Assembly: GCF_005146945.1 (NCBI RefSeq) | Contig: NZ_SWMS01000002.1 | Location: 600,622-664,621, forward strand | DNA: 64,000 bases | Source of the DNA: Prauserella endophytica | GTDB taxonomy: Bacteria; Actinomycetota; Actinomycetes; Mycobacteriales; Pseudonocardiaceae | Direction of reading: 5' to 3' | Part shown: piece after piece, positions 1 to 7,954 of the stretch | Layout: each line of letters opens with the position of its first letter | Position numbering within the stretch: position 1 is the first letter of the stretch | Notes under the pieces: generated by a model | Told to the model about the DNA's origin: nothing | Database searches by the model: none | What the model saw: only the letters and a program-made list of their open reading frames with translations | Made by a program: the position numbers and the translations under genes

Positions 1-51
1 TCGACGCCCGGCGCGCTGTTCCGGACGCTGGTGCCCGGCGGCGCCCGCTGA
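1..51 (+). CDS. 3' end of an unidentified gene
   Basis: The first 17 codons form an open frame ending in TGA and reading ...TPGALFRTLVPGGAR. Only this tail is inside the window, so no family can be named. It would converge on the minus-strand transporter that ends at 65, a common layout. It could also be chance open frame in GC-rich DNA. Confidence 0.35.
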   Translation, partial: STPGALFRTLVPGGAR

Positions 52-64
52 GACCTCGGGGCGC

Positions 65-1420
65 CTACGTGGGCACGTCGGCGTTGTCCTGGTGGTCCGA
101 GGCGGCCCGCAGCTCGGCGCCCCTGGTCTCCTTGACGGCGGAGACCGCGGCGAACGAGACCACGCACAGCACCATGATGTAGACGCCCACCGAGCCCGAC
201 CAGCCGGTCCGCTGCATGAGCAGCTCGGCGATCATCGGGGCGAAGGCGCCGCCGAGGATGGTGCCCAGCGCGTAGCCGATGGAGACGCCGGAGTACCGGA
301 CGGCCGCGGGGAACATCTCCGCGTACATCGCCGACATCGGCCCGTAGGACAGGCCGAGCCCGATGGTCAGCACGAAGATCGCGGCGCCGAAGAGCCAGAT
401 GTTGCGCGTGTCGATCAGCAGGAACAGCGGGATCATCCACACGAACACCAGTCCGTAGCCGAGCTGGAACGTGCGCACCCGGCCGAGCCGGTCGGAGAGC
501 GCGCCGCCGTACACGGTCGCCGAGAGCCAGCCCAGCGAGCCGATGACGATCGCGAGGAGCACCGACGACCTCGGCAGCTCGAGAGTCGCGACGCCGTAGT
601 TGAGGAAGTAGGCGATCACGAGGTACCCGGCGGCGTTGTTCGCGACGAAGATCAGCGCGCTGAGGACGATCTGCCTGGTGTTGCCGCGGAAGACGTCGCG
701 CAGCGGCGCGGCGGACTGCTTCTTCTTCGCCAGCATCTCCCGGAAGACGGGGCTTTCCTCGACGGCCCTCCGGATGACGTAGCCGATGCCGATCAGCACC
801 ACGGAGAAGAGGAACGGGACGCGCCAGCCCCAGCTCTCGAACTGCTCCGGCGTGGTGACGGTGGTGGTGATCCACAGGACGCCGGTGGCGAGGATGAGCC
901 CCAGCGGCACGCCGGCCTGCGGGTAGGAGCCGAACAGCCCGCGCCGGTGGAGGGGCGCGTGCTCGACCGACATCAGTGCCGCGCCGCCCCATTCGCCGCC
1001 TGCCGAGAAACCCTGCAGGATGCGCAGCAGCATCAGCACGATCGGAGCGGCCAGCCCGATGTCGGCATACGTGGGCAGCGCACCGATCAACGCGGTCGCG
1101 GCGCCCATGAGCACGAGCGTGAGCACGAGCATCTTCTTGCGGCCGAGGCGGTCGCCGTAGCGGCCGGCCACGACGGCTCCGAGTGGACGGAAGAGGAAGC
1201 TGATGCCGATCGTCGCCAGCGAGATGACCGTGGCCAGTCCTGGTGCGTGCTCGCCGACGGGAGCGAAGAAGAGCGGCGCCAGTACGAGGCTCGCGGCCTG
1301 CGCGTAGATGAAGAAGTCGTACCACTCGATGGTGGTCCCGGCGAGGGTGCTCACGAGCACCCTGCGCTCCTCGGTCGATCTGCGTTGCCGGCGCGCGGCC
1401 GCGGCCTTCTCGGTGGGCAT
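65..1420 (-). CDS. MFS transporter, metabolite:H+ symporter (MHS) type
   Basis: This 451-residue protein has the hydrophobic pattern of a 12-helix major facilitator. MHS hallmarks are visible: EWYDFFIY near residue 33, the loop motif RYGDRLGRKK near residue 87, GFSAGGEWGGA in helix 4-5 and RRAVEESPVF in the central loop. Family members import organic acids, betaines or aromatic acids with protons at the cytoplasmic membrane; the substrate cannot be read from sequence. The ATG is preceded by GGAG. It stands alone, divergent from the methyltransferase at 1525. A similar transporter lies at 16625. Confidence 0.9.
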   Translation of the reverse strand: MPTEKAAAARRQRRSTEERRVLVSTLAGTTIEWYDFFIYAQAASLVLAPLFFAPVGEHAPGLATVISLATIGISFLFRPLGAVVAGRYGDRLGRKKMLVLTLVLMGAATALIGALPTYADIGLAAPIVLMLLRILQGFSAGGEWGGAALMSVEHAPLHRRGLFGSYPQAGVPLGLILATGVLWITTTVTTPEQFESWGWRVPFLFSVVLIGIGYVIRRAVEESPVFREMLAKKKQSAAPLRDVFRGNTRQIVLSALIFVANNAAGYLVIAYFLNYGVATLELPRSSVLLAIVIGSLGWLSATVYGGALSDRLGRVRTFQLGYGLVFVWMIPLFLLIDTRNIWLFGAAIFVLTIGLGLSYGPMSAMYAEMFPAAVRYSGVSIGYALGTILGGAFAPMIAELLMQRTGWSGSVGVYIMVLCVVSFAAVSAVKETRGAELRAASDHQDNADVPT

Positions 1421-1459
1421 TGGAACTCCGTTGTTCGAGCGGGGATCGGGGAGGTCGCC

Positions 1460-1492
1460 CTAAACGACCGAATGGACGGTAATTAATACGCT
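1460..1492. promoter_or_regulatory. AT-rich dyad between divergent genes
   Basis: Between the MHS transporter and the methyltransferase, the sequence CTAAACGACCGAATGGACGG is followed by TAATTAATAC. ACCG and CGGT flank six bases (ACCG-AATGGA-CGGT) and the AT-rich stretch is unusual for this GC-rich genome. It is a plausible operator and promoter region, but no local regulator gene is available to pair with it. Confidence 0.3.
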
Positions 1493-1524
1493 CCCCGAAG
1501 GCAAGGCCGAGATAGGGTCGCCGG

Positions 1525-2253
1525 GTGCCCGACCCGATCTTCGCCCACCGCCGCCTCGCGCCCGTCTACGACGCTTTCGAGGGGGACCGCGACGACCTTT
1601 CGGCCTACCTCGCCGTCGCCGACGAGCTGGGCGCGCGCCGGGTCGTCGACGTGGGCTGCGGGACGGGCTCCCTGGCGACGCTGCTCGCCGACAGCGGCCG
1701 CACCGTGGTCGGGGCCGACCCGGCCGGCGCGTCGCTCGAGATCGCGAGGGAGAAGGACCCCGCCGGGAAGATCACCTGGATCCACGGCGACGCGACCACG
1801 CTGCCCGCACTCGGCGCCGACCTCGCCGTGCTGACCGGCAACGTGGCGCAGGTGTTCCTCACCGACGAGGCCTGGTCGAAGACCCTGCGGGGCGTCCACG
1901 CCGCCCTGCGTCCGCGCGGCCACCTCGTGTTCGAGACCAGGCGTCCCGAACGGCGGGCGTGGGAGGACTGGGCCGCCGACACCAGGGTGGTCACCGTGGA
2001 CGTCCCCGGGATCGGCCGGGTGCGGCGGTGGCTGGAGGTCACCGACGTGAGCCCGCCGCTCGTCTCCTTCCGCCACGTCTACCGGTTCCTCTCCGACGGC
2101 GCCGTGCTCACCTCCGACTCCACCATCCGGTTCCGCGACCGGGCCGAGGTCGAGGCGAGCCTGGCCGCCGAGGGATTCCGGGTGCTCGACGTGCGCGGGG
2201 CGCCGGACCGTCCCGGTCGCGAGTTCGTCTTCCTCGCGCAGCGCACGGGGTGA
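1525..2253 (+). CDS. class I SAM-dependent methyltransferase
   Basis: The 242-residue product has the SAM-binding motif I VVDVGCGTG at residues 40-48, an acidic loop after strand 2 (GADPAG) and a post-motif LTGNVAQVF segment, as in the small methyltransferase_25/UbiE-like group. It is cytosolic and its substrate is unknown. The GTG start follows directly on the conserved N-terminus. The gene is divergent from the transporter at 65-1420 and followed 44 bases later by a small membrane protein gene on the same strand. Confidence 0.85.
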   Translation: MPDPIFAHRRLAPVYDAFEGDRDDLSAYLAVADELGARRVVDVGCGTGSLATLLADSGRTVVGADPAGASLEIAREKDPAGKITWIHGDATTLPALGADLAVLTGNVAQVFLTDEAWSKTLRGVHAALRPRGHLVFETRRPERRAWEDWAADTRVVTVDVPGIGRVRRWLEVTDVSPPLVSFRHVYRFLSDGAVLTSDSTIRFRDRAEVEASLAAEGFRVLDVRGAPDRPGREFVFLAQRTG

Positions 2254-2297
2254 GACCGCCAGGGCGACGGGGACGCCGGGCGGGCATACTGCCTCCC

Positions 2298-2519
2298 ATG
2301 GAGCGGAGGAAGCGGCGTGGCTGGAGGGAACTCTCCCCTGGGGAGCGGATGGTGATCGGCTCCGGCGCGGTGGTCCAGTTCGCGCTCGCGGGCTACGCGT
2401 GGGCCGATCTCGCCAGGAGGCCGGAGGCCTCGGTGCGGGGTCCGAAACGGGTCTGGGGCCTCGTCATCGGGATCAACTTCATCGGCCCCGCCGCCTACCT
2501 GTGTTTCGGCAGGCGCTGA
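2298..2519 (+). CDS. small PLDc_N-like membrane protein
   Basis: A 73-residue protein with a basic N-terminus (MERRKRRGWRELS), one hydrophobic segment near 22-40, the linker ARRPEASVRGPKRVWG and a second segment VIGINFIGPAAYLCFGRR. The pattern K.vW...i...G...Y...GR matches the phospholipase D-nuclease N-terminal (PLDc_N) family of two-helix proteins, which have no enzymatic part. Function unknown. The ATG was chosen because the family begins just before the first helix. Confidence 0.75.
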   Translation: MERRKRRGWRELSPGERMVIGSGAVVQFALAGYAWADLARRPEASVRGPKRVWGLVIGINFIGPAAYLCFGRR

Positions 2520-2525
2520 ACGCGG

Positions 2526-2928
2526 TCAGCGCGCGATGGGGATCGCCACCTCGATCCGGTACGTGGCCGCGGCGCGCTCGCCGAGGTAGAACTCGATCGG
2601 CGGCCCGCCGCGGCGGTAGCCGTGCTCGGTCATCCAGTGTTCGAACGCCGGTACGCCTCGCCGACGCGGTCGAAGGCGCCCTCGTGGACGGTGCTCGCCC
2701 ACGTCGTGGCGGGCAGTTCCAGCACCCGCGCGCCGCCGGAGTGGCCCGTCCCGGGCAAGCCGGGCACGGGCACGTGGATCTCCAGGTCGAGCTCGCTGGC
2801 CGGGAAGTCGCCGAGGTAGCGCACCTCGGGTGGCCGATGACCTCGCCCAGCCGCCCGGGCGCGGCCTTCTGCCGCAGCGCGAGCACCGTCCGGTTCGGGG
2901 TCTCGCGCACGCGCACGGGACGTTCCAT
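2526..2928 (-). pseudogene. GyrI-like effector-binding protein, two frameshifts
   Basis: Three reading frames must be joined to give one recognisable protein. MERPVRVRETPNRTVLALRQ opens at 2928; near 2833 the frame changes to PEVRYLGDFPASELDLEIHV; near 2651 it changes again to VPAFEHWMTEHGYRRGG, ending in YRIEVAIPIAR. The assembled chain resembles the GyrI-like/AraC effector-binding fold (SHV-type ligand domain, about 135 residues, no DNA-binding part). The two shifts fall in C- or G-rich runs, so they could be real mutations or sequencing errors. If real, the gene is dead. Confidence 0.7.
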
Positions 2929-2986
2929 GCACGCCAGTCTTGGGGCGGCGACCCGCTGCCGGTCCGGGCTAAGGTCAGCGACAATA

Positions 2987-3000
2987 GGGACCAAGGGCCC
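2987..3000. promoter_or_regulatory. DosR/DevR-like box
   Basis: GGGAC-CAAG-GGCCC lies 36 bases before the start of the HPF-like gene. It matches the core of the mycobacterial DosR (DevR) operator, GGGAC-N4-GTCCC, with one mismatch. DosR controls hypoxia and dormancy genes, whose usual members include HPF-like and CBS-domain proteins, which are the two types of gene found immediately downstream here. The regulator itself is not in the window. Confidence 0.5.
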
Positions 3001-3036
3001 TGTGCCGGACGCCCGTCGGCGGGGATCGTCGCGTTT

Positions 3037-3348
3037 GTGACGACATCTCTGCCGGGGCGGCCCGCGCCGACGGTTCACGTCGAGGCCGCCTCGGGCGTCG
3101 ACCCGGCGTTCCTGGACTACGCGCTCGAGCGGACCCGTGCGCTCTGCGCCCGCTATCCGATCGACTCGCTGAACGTGCGGATGTCCCGCACCCGGCATCC
3201 GGCCATGCCCGCGGCGGTCCGCACCGACGCGACGGCCGTCTGGCACGGCCGCACGGTGCGCACCCGCGCGGTCGGCCGGTGCGCGCGCAGCGCCGTGGAG
3301 GCCGCGGTCGAGGGACTCGACGACGGCTTGCGCACGGCCCAGCGCTGA
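3037..3348 (+). CDS. HPF/RaiA-like ribosome-associated protein, short form
   Basis: A 103-residue protein starting at GTG: TVHVEAASGVDPAFLDYALERT at the N-terminus, then a beta strand with NVRMSRT, VWHGRTVRTRAV and an amphipathic AVEAAVEGLDDGL helix. This is the alpha/beta layout of the hibernation-promoting factor N-domain (sigma-54 modulation/S30EA fold), which binds the ribosome decoding region during dormancy. The long C-terminal dimerisation domain of HPF is absent. A DosR-like box 36 bases upstream and a CBS-BON remnant downstream support a dormancy role. Similarity is structural and moderate, so the name is tentative. Confidence 0.6.
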   Translation: MTTSLPGRPAPTVHVEAASGVDPAFLDYALERTRALCARYPIDSLNVRMSRTRHPAMPAAVRTDATAVWHGRTVRTRAVGRCARSAVEAAVEGLDDGLRTAQR

Positions 3349-3399
3349 CGCCGGGACCCGTCAGTCACCTCCGGAGTGGCGGCCGGACGAGTCCACCGG

Positions 3400-3857
3400 C
3401 CCGAGCCCGCCTCGCCGAGGCAGCCGGGAGCAGGGTGGTCGTGGTCGGCGAACCACGCGAGGCAGCGCCGACCTGCCCGGCCGCCCGTCGCCTGGTGGGC
3501 GACCGGTCGGCGACGTGATGACCGTGCCCGCCGTGGCGGCTGGCGCGCGCGAAAACGTCGGGGAAGTCGTGGACGTGGTGAGCGACATGCTCGACAGGGG
3601 GCCGCGCAGCCTGCCGGTCGTGGTGGGAACAAGGTGGTCGGCATCGAGAGCCGTCGCGACCTCGCCCGGATGCTCGCGCGCAGCGACGAGGCGCTCGCGC
3701 GCGACGTCCAGCACCGGCTCGCGACCTTCGGCGGCCCCGGCAGGTGGACCGTCGCGGTGCACGCGGGCGAGGTGACGATCACCGACCGGTTCGACAGCGA
3801 GACCGACCGCCAGGCCGAAGTGCTGGCGGTGGGCGTTCCCGGAGTGCTCAGGTCTCC
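3400..3857 (+). pseudogene. decayed CBS-BON domain gene
   Basis: Pieces of a CBS-CBS-BON protein are spread over three frames. ARLAEAAGSRVVVVGE (about 3405-3452) looks like a first CBS domain; GDVMTVPAVAAGARE through DRGPRSLPVVVG (about 3505-3628) is a second CBS domain; after a shift near 3628 the text NKVVGIESRRDLARMLARSD continues the domain, followed by a BON-like RWTVAVHAGEVTITDRF and VPGVLR near 3840. No start or stop fits the whole. Intact homologues are common in DosR-type regulons. Sequencing error could explain one shift but hardly all the damage. Confidence 0.7.
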
Positions 3858-3956
3858 TGCGTCGGCGCGTCGGCCTGAGCGCGCGTTCGCCACGGCGTCG
3901 CCCCGCCCTGCCGGGCTCGCGTGGGGTCCGGCAGGGCCGGAAGCCACCCACCCCAG

Positions 3957-3971
3957 GGGACCTTCGCTCCT
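3957..3971. promoter_or_regulatory. weak DosR-like half-site
   Basis: GGGAC-CTTC-GCTCC lies about 70 bases before the DUF4389 gene. Only the left half fits the GGGAC-N4-GTCCC pattern well. It is listed because a better copy of the same motif lies at 2987-3000. Confidence 0.25.
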
Positions 3972-4039
3972 GTCCGGCGGCGGGGTCCGTGGCGCACCGT
4001 CAGGGCAGAAGCGCGAGCAAGGTGAGGAGGTGCTTCGGC

Positions 4040-5485
4040 ATGACGAACGCGAATCCCTATCCCGTCCGGGTCGAAGCGGAGCTGGACCCCGGTCTGTCCC
4101 GCTGGTTGTGGCTGGTGAAGTGGCTGCTGGCGATCCCGCACTACCTGGTGCTTTCGGTGCTGTGGCTCGCGTTCGGCGTGCTGACGGTGGTGGCGTTCTT
4201 CGCGATCCTCGTCACCGGCCGCTATCCGCGCGGCATCTTCGACTTCAACGTCGGCGTCCTGCGGTGGACGTGGCGCGTGCACTACTACGCCTACGCCGGA
4301 CTGGGCACCGACCGGTACCCGCCCTTCACCCTGGCCGAGGTGCCGGACTACCCGGCGCACCTGGACGTCGACTATCCCGTGCGGCTGTCCCGCGGCCTGG
4401 TGCTGGTGAAGTGGTGGCTGCTGGCCATACCGCACTACATCGTCGTGGGGCTGTTCGCGGGCGGCGGGTTGTGGTTCCTGTGGTGGCCGGGCGACAGCGA
4501 CGACACCACCTGGGCAGGCGGCGGCCTGATCGGGATCCTGGTGCTGGTGGCCGGGTTTGTGCTGCTGTTCACCGGCTCCTACCCGCGACCGGTGTACGAC
4601 TTCGTGCTTGGCATGGACCGGTGGGTGGTGCGGGTCGCGGCCTACGCCGGGCTCATGACCGACGAGTACCCGCCCTTCCGGCTCGACCTCGGTGGCGGCG
4701 AGCCGTCGAGGCAGCCCGAGGGTCCGCTTCCGGCGCCGCGCTCCGGCGCCACGTCGGCCCGGCCGGGCGGCTGGACGCCGGGCCGGATCACGGCCGTGGT
4801 GGTCGGAGCCGTGCTCGCTCTCGTGGCGATGGGACCGATCACCGGGGGCGTCGCCATGCTGTGGGCCGACCGGAGCCAGCGCGACGCGGATGGCTTCCTC
4901 ACGGCGTCGGGCACGTTCGACACCGGCACCTACGCACTCGCGACCGAGGCGGCCCGGTTCGCCGGCGCGCCCGAGTGGGTCGGGGCCGCCCTCGGCGATG
5001 TGCGAGTCCGGGCGGCCTCGACCGATCCGAGTGAGGCCCTTTTCGTCGGCATCGCGCCGTCGGACGAGGCGGCCAGGTACCTCGCGGGCACCGAGTACGC
5101 GACGGTGCGGGACGTCGACGACGACGGCTCCGCGGCGATGACCGTCCACAGTGGAGGCGCGCCGGCCACGCCGCCCGCCACGGCCGGGATCTGGACGGCG
5201 CAGTCGAGCGGCACCGGAACCCGGACCGTGCGCACCCCTGTGGACGTGGGCGACTGGACGGTCGTCGTGCTCAACGCCGATCGCGGCCGCGGCGTGAGCG
5301 TGCGCGCGCAGGCCGGGGCGACCGTGCCCGCGCTGCCGTGGGTCGGCGGTGGGGCCCTCGTGCTCGGCGTGCTCCTCCTGGGCGCAGGCGGCCTCCTGAT
5401 CGGCAGGGCCGCGCATCTTGCGGCCGAGCACCCGCGAGGCAGCAAACCACCCACCGGCGAGCCTGCGCGCGCCCCGCACGGATAA
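4040..5485 (+). CDS. DUF4389 membrane protein
   Basis: A 481-residue protein starting at the ATG that follows AGGTGAGGAGG. Two repeated DUF4389 units are visible: WLVKWLLAIPHYLVLSVLW...TGRYPRGIFDFNVGVLRW (about 25-85) and VKWWLLAIPHYIVVGLF...TGSYPRPVYDFVLGMDRW (about 125-200), each with transmembrane helices. After a Pro/Ala linker come another helix (AVVVGAVLALVAMGPITGGV), an extracellular beta-rich region and a last helix near the C-terminus (VGGGALVLGVLLLGAGGLLIG). Function unknown; a membrane-embedded role is certain only from hydropathy. Confidence 0.85.
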   Translation: MTNANPYPVRVEAELDPGLSRWLWLVKWLLAIPHYLVLSVLWLAFGVLTVVAFFAILVTGRYPRGIFDFNVGVLRWTWRVHYYAYAGLGTDRYPPFTLAEVPDYPAHLDVDYPVRLSRGLVLVKWWLLAIPHYIVVGLFAGGGLWFLWWPGDSDDTTWAGGGLIGILVLVAGFVLLFTGSYPRPVYDFVLGMDRWVVRVAAYAGLMTDEYPPFRLDLGGGEPSRQPEGPLPAPRSGATSARPGGWTPGRITAVVVGAVLALVAMGPITGGVAMLWADRSQRDADGFLTASGTFDTGTYALATEAARFAGAPEWVGAALGDVRVRAASTDPSEALFVGIAPSDEAARYLAGTEYATVRDVDDDGSAAMTVHSGGAPATPPATAGIWTAQSSGTGTRTVRTPVDVGDWTVVVLNADRGRGVSVRAQAGATVPALPWVGGGALVLGVLLLGAGGLLIGRAAHLAAEHPRGSKPPTGEPARAPHG

Positions 5486-5492
5486 CCCGACC

Positions 5493-5598
5493 GCGGTGAA
5501 GGCCACCATCACTGCGCCCACCCGTCTCCCTGCCACCCGAACGGAGACGCTGTGCGCCACTGAGTTCGCCTCCACGCAGGCATGGTCGCCTTCACCGG
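5493..5598. terminator. convergent-junction hairpin repeat, copy 1 (interrupted)
   Basis: The left arm at 5493-5516 (core GTGAAGGCCACCATCACTGC) pairs with the right arm at 5575-5598 (core GCAGGCATGGTCGCCTTCAC). The 58-base interior holds its own stem, CGTCTCC with GGAGACG. The same arms with a 5-base loop occur at 52385 and 63565. It lies between the convergent genes ending at 5485 and 5611 and probably acts as a bidirectional terminator. Confidence 0.6.
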
Positions 5599-5610
5599 GC
5601 GGTGGAGCGC

Positions 5611-6444
5611 TCAGTGGGCTTTGGCCGCGCGCCAGTAGCCGCAGAACATGATGTCCTCCTTGGGCACGCCGGCGCGGATCCAGTGGCGGCGCAGGGTGCT
5701 GGGCAGCGTCTGCTCCCCGACCACCCAGCCGTAGAAGCGCTCACCCGGCAGCTCCATCGCGGTGGCGGCCTCGAGCGCGGCCTGGCCGGGCCTCGCGGCG
5801 TGGCCGGTGCGCACGACCCAGTGGAGCTCGACGCCCTGCGGCGCCTCGAGTTTCTGGCGGTCGTCCTCGCCGGGCACCTCGATGACCGCCTCGCCTGCCA
5901 GGTCGGCGGGCAGCGCGGCGAGGATGCCGGCGACGGCGGGCAGGCCGGTCTCGTCGGCGACCAGCCGGACCCGGCGCAGCGCCGGGTCCGGGTTGAACCC
6001 GATGCCCTCGTCGAGAATGGCCACCGGGTCGCCGGGCCGGCAGGTCTGTGCCCAGGTGGCGGCGGGGCCCGCGGTCCCGTCGCCCGGCGTGCCGTGCAGC
6101 ACGAAGTCGACGTCCAGCTCTGGTCCGGCGGGGCCGTCGGGCCGGTACGCGCGCACGGTGTAGTTGCGCAGCACCGGGCGCTCGGTCCTGGAGATGGTGA
6201 GGTACCTCGCGTACGCGAGCGTGTTGAGCTTGTTGGGCAGGCGCGCCAGCGAGTTCTCGGCGACCGGAAGGAAGAGCCGGAACCACTGGTCGAAGCCCAT
6301 CGGCGTGAACCGCTCGATGTCGCGCCCTCCCAGGGTGACCCTGGCGAAGTGCTCGGAGATCCGTTCGCGCCGCAGCACCTCGAGGGTGAGCAGTCCCGTG
6401 GTCGCCGGCTTGACCCTGGTGGACGACAGGTTCGTACGCGCCAT
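5611..6444 (-). CDS. siderophore-interacting protein (FAD-binding ferric reductase)
   Basis: The 277-residue product has the SIP/ViuB layout: a beta-barrel FAD domain with LRNYTVRAYRPD near residue 97 and the family's LDVDFVLHG near 112, then an NAD(P)H domain with RLVADETGLPAVAGIL near 160 and GWVVGEQ near 240, and the closing FCGYWR. Such enzymes release iron from ferric siderophores in the cytosol. The ATG at 6444 is preferred over a GTG one codon upstream because AGGAGG sits four bases before it. An IdeR-type box overlaps the upstream region, so repression by iron is expected. Confidence 0.93.
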   Translation of the reverse strand: MARTNLSSTRVKPATTGLLTLEVLRRERISEHFARVTLGGRDIERFTPMGFDQWFRLFLPVAENSLARLPNKLNTLAYARYLTISRTERPVLRNYTVRAYRPDGPAGPELDVDFVLHGTPGDGTAGPAATWAQTCRPGDPVAILDEGIGFNPDPALRRVRLVADETGLPAVAGILAALPADLAGEAVIEVPGEDDRQKLEAPQGVELHWVVRTGHAARPGQAALEAATAMELPGERFYGWVVGEQTLPSTLRRHWIRAGVPKEDIMFCGYWRAAKAH

Positions 6445-6456
6445 CACGCCTCCTGC

Positions 6457-6475
6457 TTAGGTTAGGCTCAACTTA
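6457..6475 (-). promoter_or_regulatory. IdeR/DtxR iron box
   Basis: TTAGGTTAGGCTCAACTTA matches the IdeR/DmdR1 consensus TTAGGTTAGSCTAACCTAA at 16 of 19 positions. It ends 12 bases before the ATG of the siderophore-interacting protein gene and directly precedes its Shine-Dalgarno sequence. An iron-bound IdeR dimer here would block transcription, giving expression only in iron limitation. Confidence 0.85.
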
Positions 6476-6854
6476 CCCCATTGCGTGTCTGTGGCACAGT
6501 AGCCTGTGTCGCGGCCGGAGGGAGTGTGGTGACGCGAACGAGACCCGCCGGGCAGTGGCGCGCAGCGCTGCTCGACGCGGCGGACACACTGGTGCGGCGC
6601 GACGGTGCCGGGACGCCGCACGCCTTGCGCGAGCGGTTCGTGCCGCGGCGGGGCCTGGAACGCGACGCGCCCGACGCCGCGTCGGCGCGCTGGCGGACCC
6701 GGTCGCCGAGCTGGACCCGCCCGCCCGTGACTGGGGTCAACCGGTGCTCGGCCGGCAGGCACGGTGTCACCGAACAGCTCGTGCACCGGCAGGACGGCGA
6801 GCGGCGTGTACTCGGCGGGCTCGCCCGCCGGTGCCGTGCGCCGGGTCCCGCCTC
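6476..6854 (+). other. no supported gene; possible regulator remnant
   Basis: About 380 bases without a convincing gene. One plus-strand frame from about 6530 reads VTRTRPAGQWRAALLDAADT LVRRDG, faintly like the first helix of a TetR-type regulator, but no helix-turn-helix follows. A minus-strand frame contains VHELFGDTVPAG without family resemblance. Either a decayed regulator or noncoding DNA. Confidence 0.3.
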
Positions 6855-7826
6855 GTGACCCCGGAGCGCCTGCGCGCGCGGCTCGCCGAGCTGTACGGTC
6901 TGCGCGTCGCCGAGGTGGAACCGGTGGACCGGGGAGCGGACAACACCGCCCGGCTGTACCGGGTCACCGATGCCGACGGTCGCGCGTTCGCCGTGAAGTC
7001 GACCGCGGGCGGTTCCCCGGCCGGACTGGTCGTCCCCGCCGCGCTCGGCGCACGGTACGCACCACAGCCACGGCGCACCCGCGGGGGTGAGCTGTGGGCC
7101 GACGCCGACGGCCTGCGACTGTCGGTTGTGGACTGGGTCGACGGTGCCACCGCGCTGGAGTCCGGAATGGACCGTGCGCGGTGGAACGCCTACGGGAGGC
7201 TGATCGCGGCACTGCACGCCGTGCCGGTGGACGGTGCCCTGCGCCGCTGGGTGCCGGAAGAGACCTTCGACCCGCGGCGGTGGGCCGCCCTCTTCGACCG
7301 CGTCGACGCCGAGCTCGAAGGGCGCCCTCGGGACGCGCACGGGGAACGCCTCGCGCAGCTGTGGCTGGCTCACCGGGACGCGCTGCGCGCGGTGCGCGAG
7401 CGGACGGTCCGCCTCGGCGCGGAGCTGCGGAAGCGCACCGGGCTGCCCTTGGCGGTGCCGTGCCACGCCGATCCGCACCTGGGAAACCTCATCGTCACCA
7501 GCGCGGGCGACGTCGTGTTGATCGACTTCGACGACGCCGTCCTCGCCCCGCCCGAGCGTGACCTCATGTTCGTGCTCGGGGGAGGCGTGATCGCGGCGGC
7601 GTCGGTCACCGCCGAGCAGCAGGGCTGGTTCGCCGAGGGCTACGGGTACCACGAGCCGGACCCGGGGCTGCTGGCCTACTACCGCGGCGTGCGCGTGCTG
7701 GAGGACGTCGCCGAGCCTGCGCGGCTCGTGCTCGACCCGCGCAGCACACCGGGCGAGCGGGAGACCGGCCTCGGCTACGTCGCCGACGTGCTCTCCCCGC
7801 TCGGCCTGCTCGGACAGGCGCGGTAG
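6855..7826 (+). CDS. aminoglycoside phosphotransferase (APH) family kinase
   Basis: A 323-residue protein with the APH kinase fold. Seen are the ATP-site lysine segment RAFAVKS near residue 50, the catalytic loop CHADPHLGNL near 204 (His-Ala-Asp...Asn) and the metal-binding VLIDFDDAV near 218. Within APH it is closest in layout to spectinomycin-phosphotransferase-like or homoserine-kinase-like members. Resistance cannot be concluded, since many relatives act on other small molecules. GTG start; no closely linked partner on either side. Confidence 0.8.
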   Translation: MTPERLRARLAELYGLRVAEVEPVDRGADNTARLYRVTDADGRAFAVKSTAGGSPAGLVVPAALGARYAPQPRRTRGGELWADADGLRLSVVDWVDGATALESGMDRARWNAYGRLIAALHAVPVDGALRRWVPEETFDPRRWAALFDRVDAELEGRPRDAHGERLAQLWLAHRDALRAVRERTVRLGAELRKRTGLPLAVPCHADPHLGNLIVTSAGDVVLIDFDDAVLAPPERDLMFVLGGGVIAAASVTAEQQGWFAEGYGYHEPDPGLLAYYRGVRVLEDVAEPARLVLDPRSTPGERETGLGYVADVLSPLGLLGQAR

Positions 7827-7921
7827 CGCACCTCACACCTATGCTGGCGCCGGTGTGCGTGACGTCTCGCCCGGGAGGGTGTCTGAACCTGCGACGGCGG
7901 GTGAGGCACGAGGGAGGCACG

Positions 7922-7954
7922 ATGAGGTCGGGACGGGGACCGGCCGGCCGATGA
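7922..7954 (+). CDS. possible 10-codon leader peptide coupled to sigma factor
   Basis: A strong ribosome site GGGAGG is followed four bases later by ATG and a ten-residue frame, MRSGRGPAGR. Its stop overlaps the ATG of the sigma factor gene in the arrangement ATGA. The sigma gene has no good ribosome site of its own, so translation may be coupled through this short frame. This is inference from spacing; no homologue is known to me. Confidence 0.4.
   Translation: MRSGRGPAGR

Noticed and set aside
3376..5034. Long plus-strand open frame over the CBS-BON remnant and DUF4389 gene
   Set aside because: Only a short part (about 3628-3850) reads as CBS/BON; the rest is an out-of-frame shadow of the DUF4389 gene, which has a ribosome site and clear helices.
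6481..6858. Possible TetR-type regulator gene downstream of the iron box
   Set aside because: Only one helix resembles TetR; no helix-turn-helix or start with ribosome site. Kept as a low-confidence remnant.
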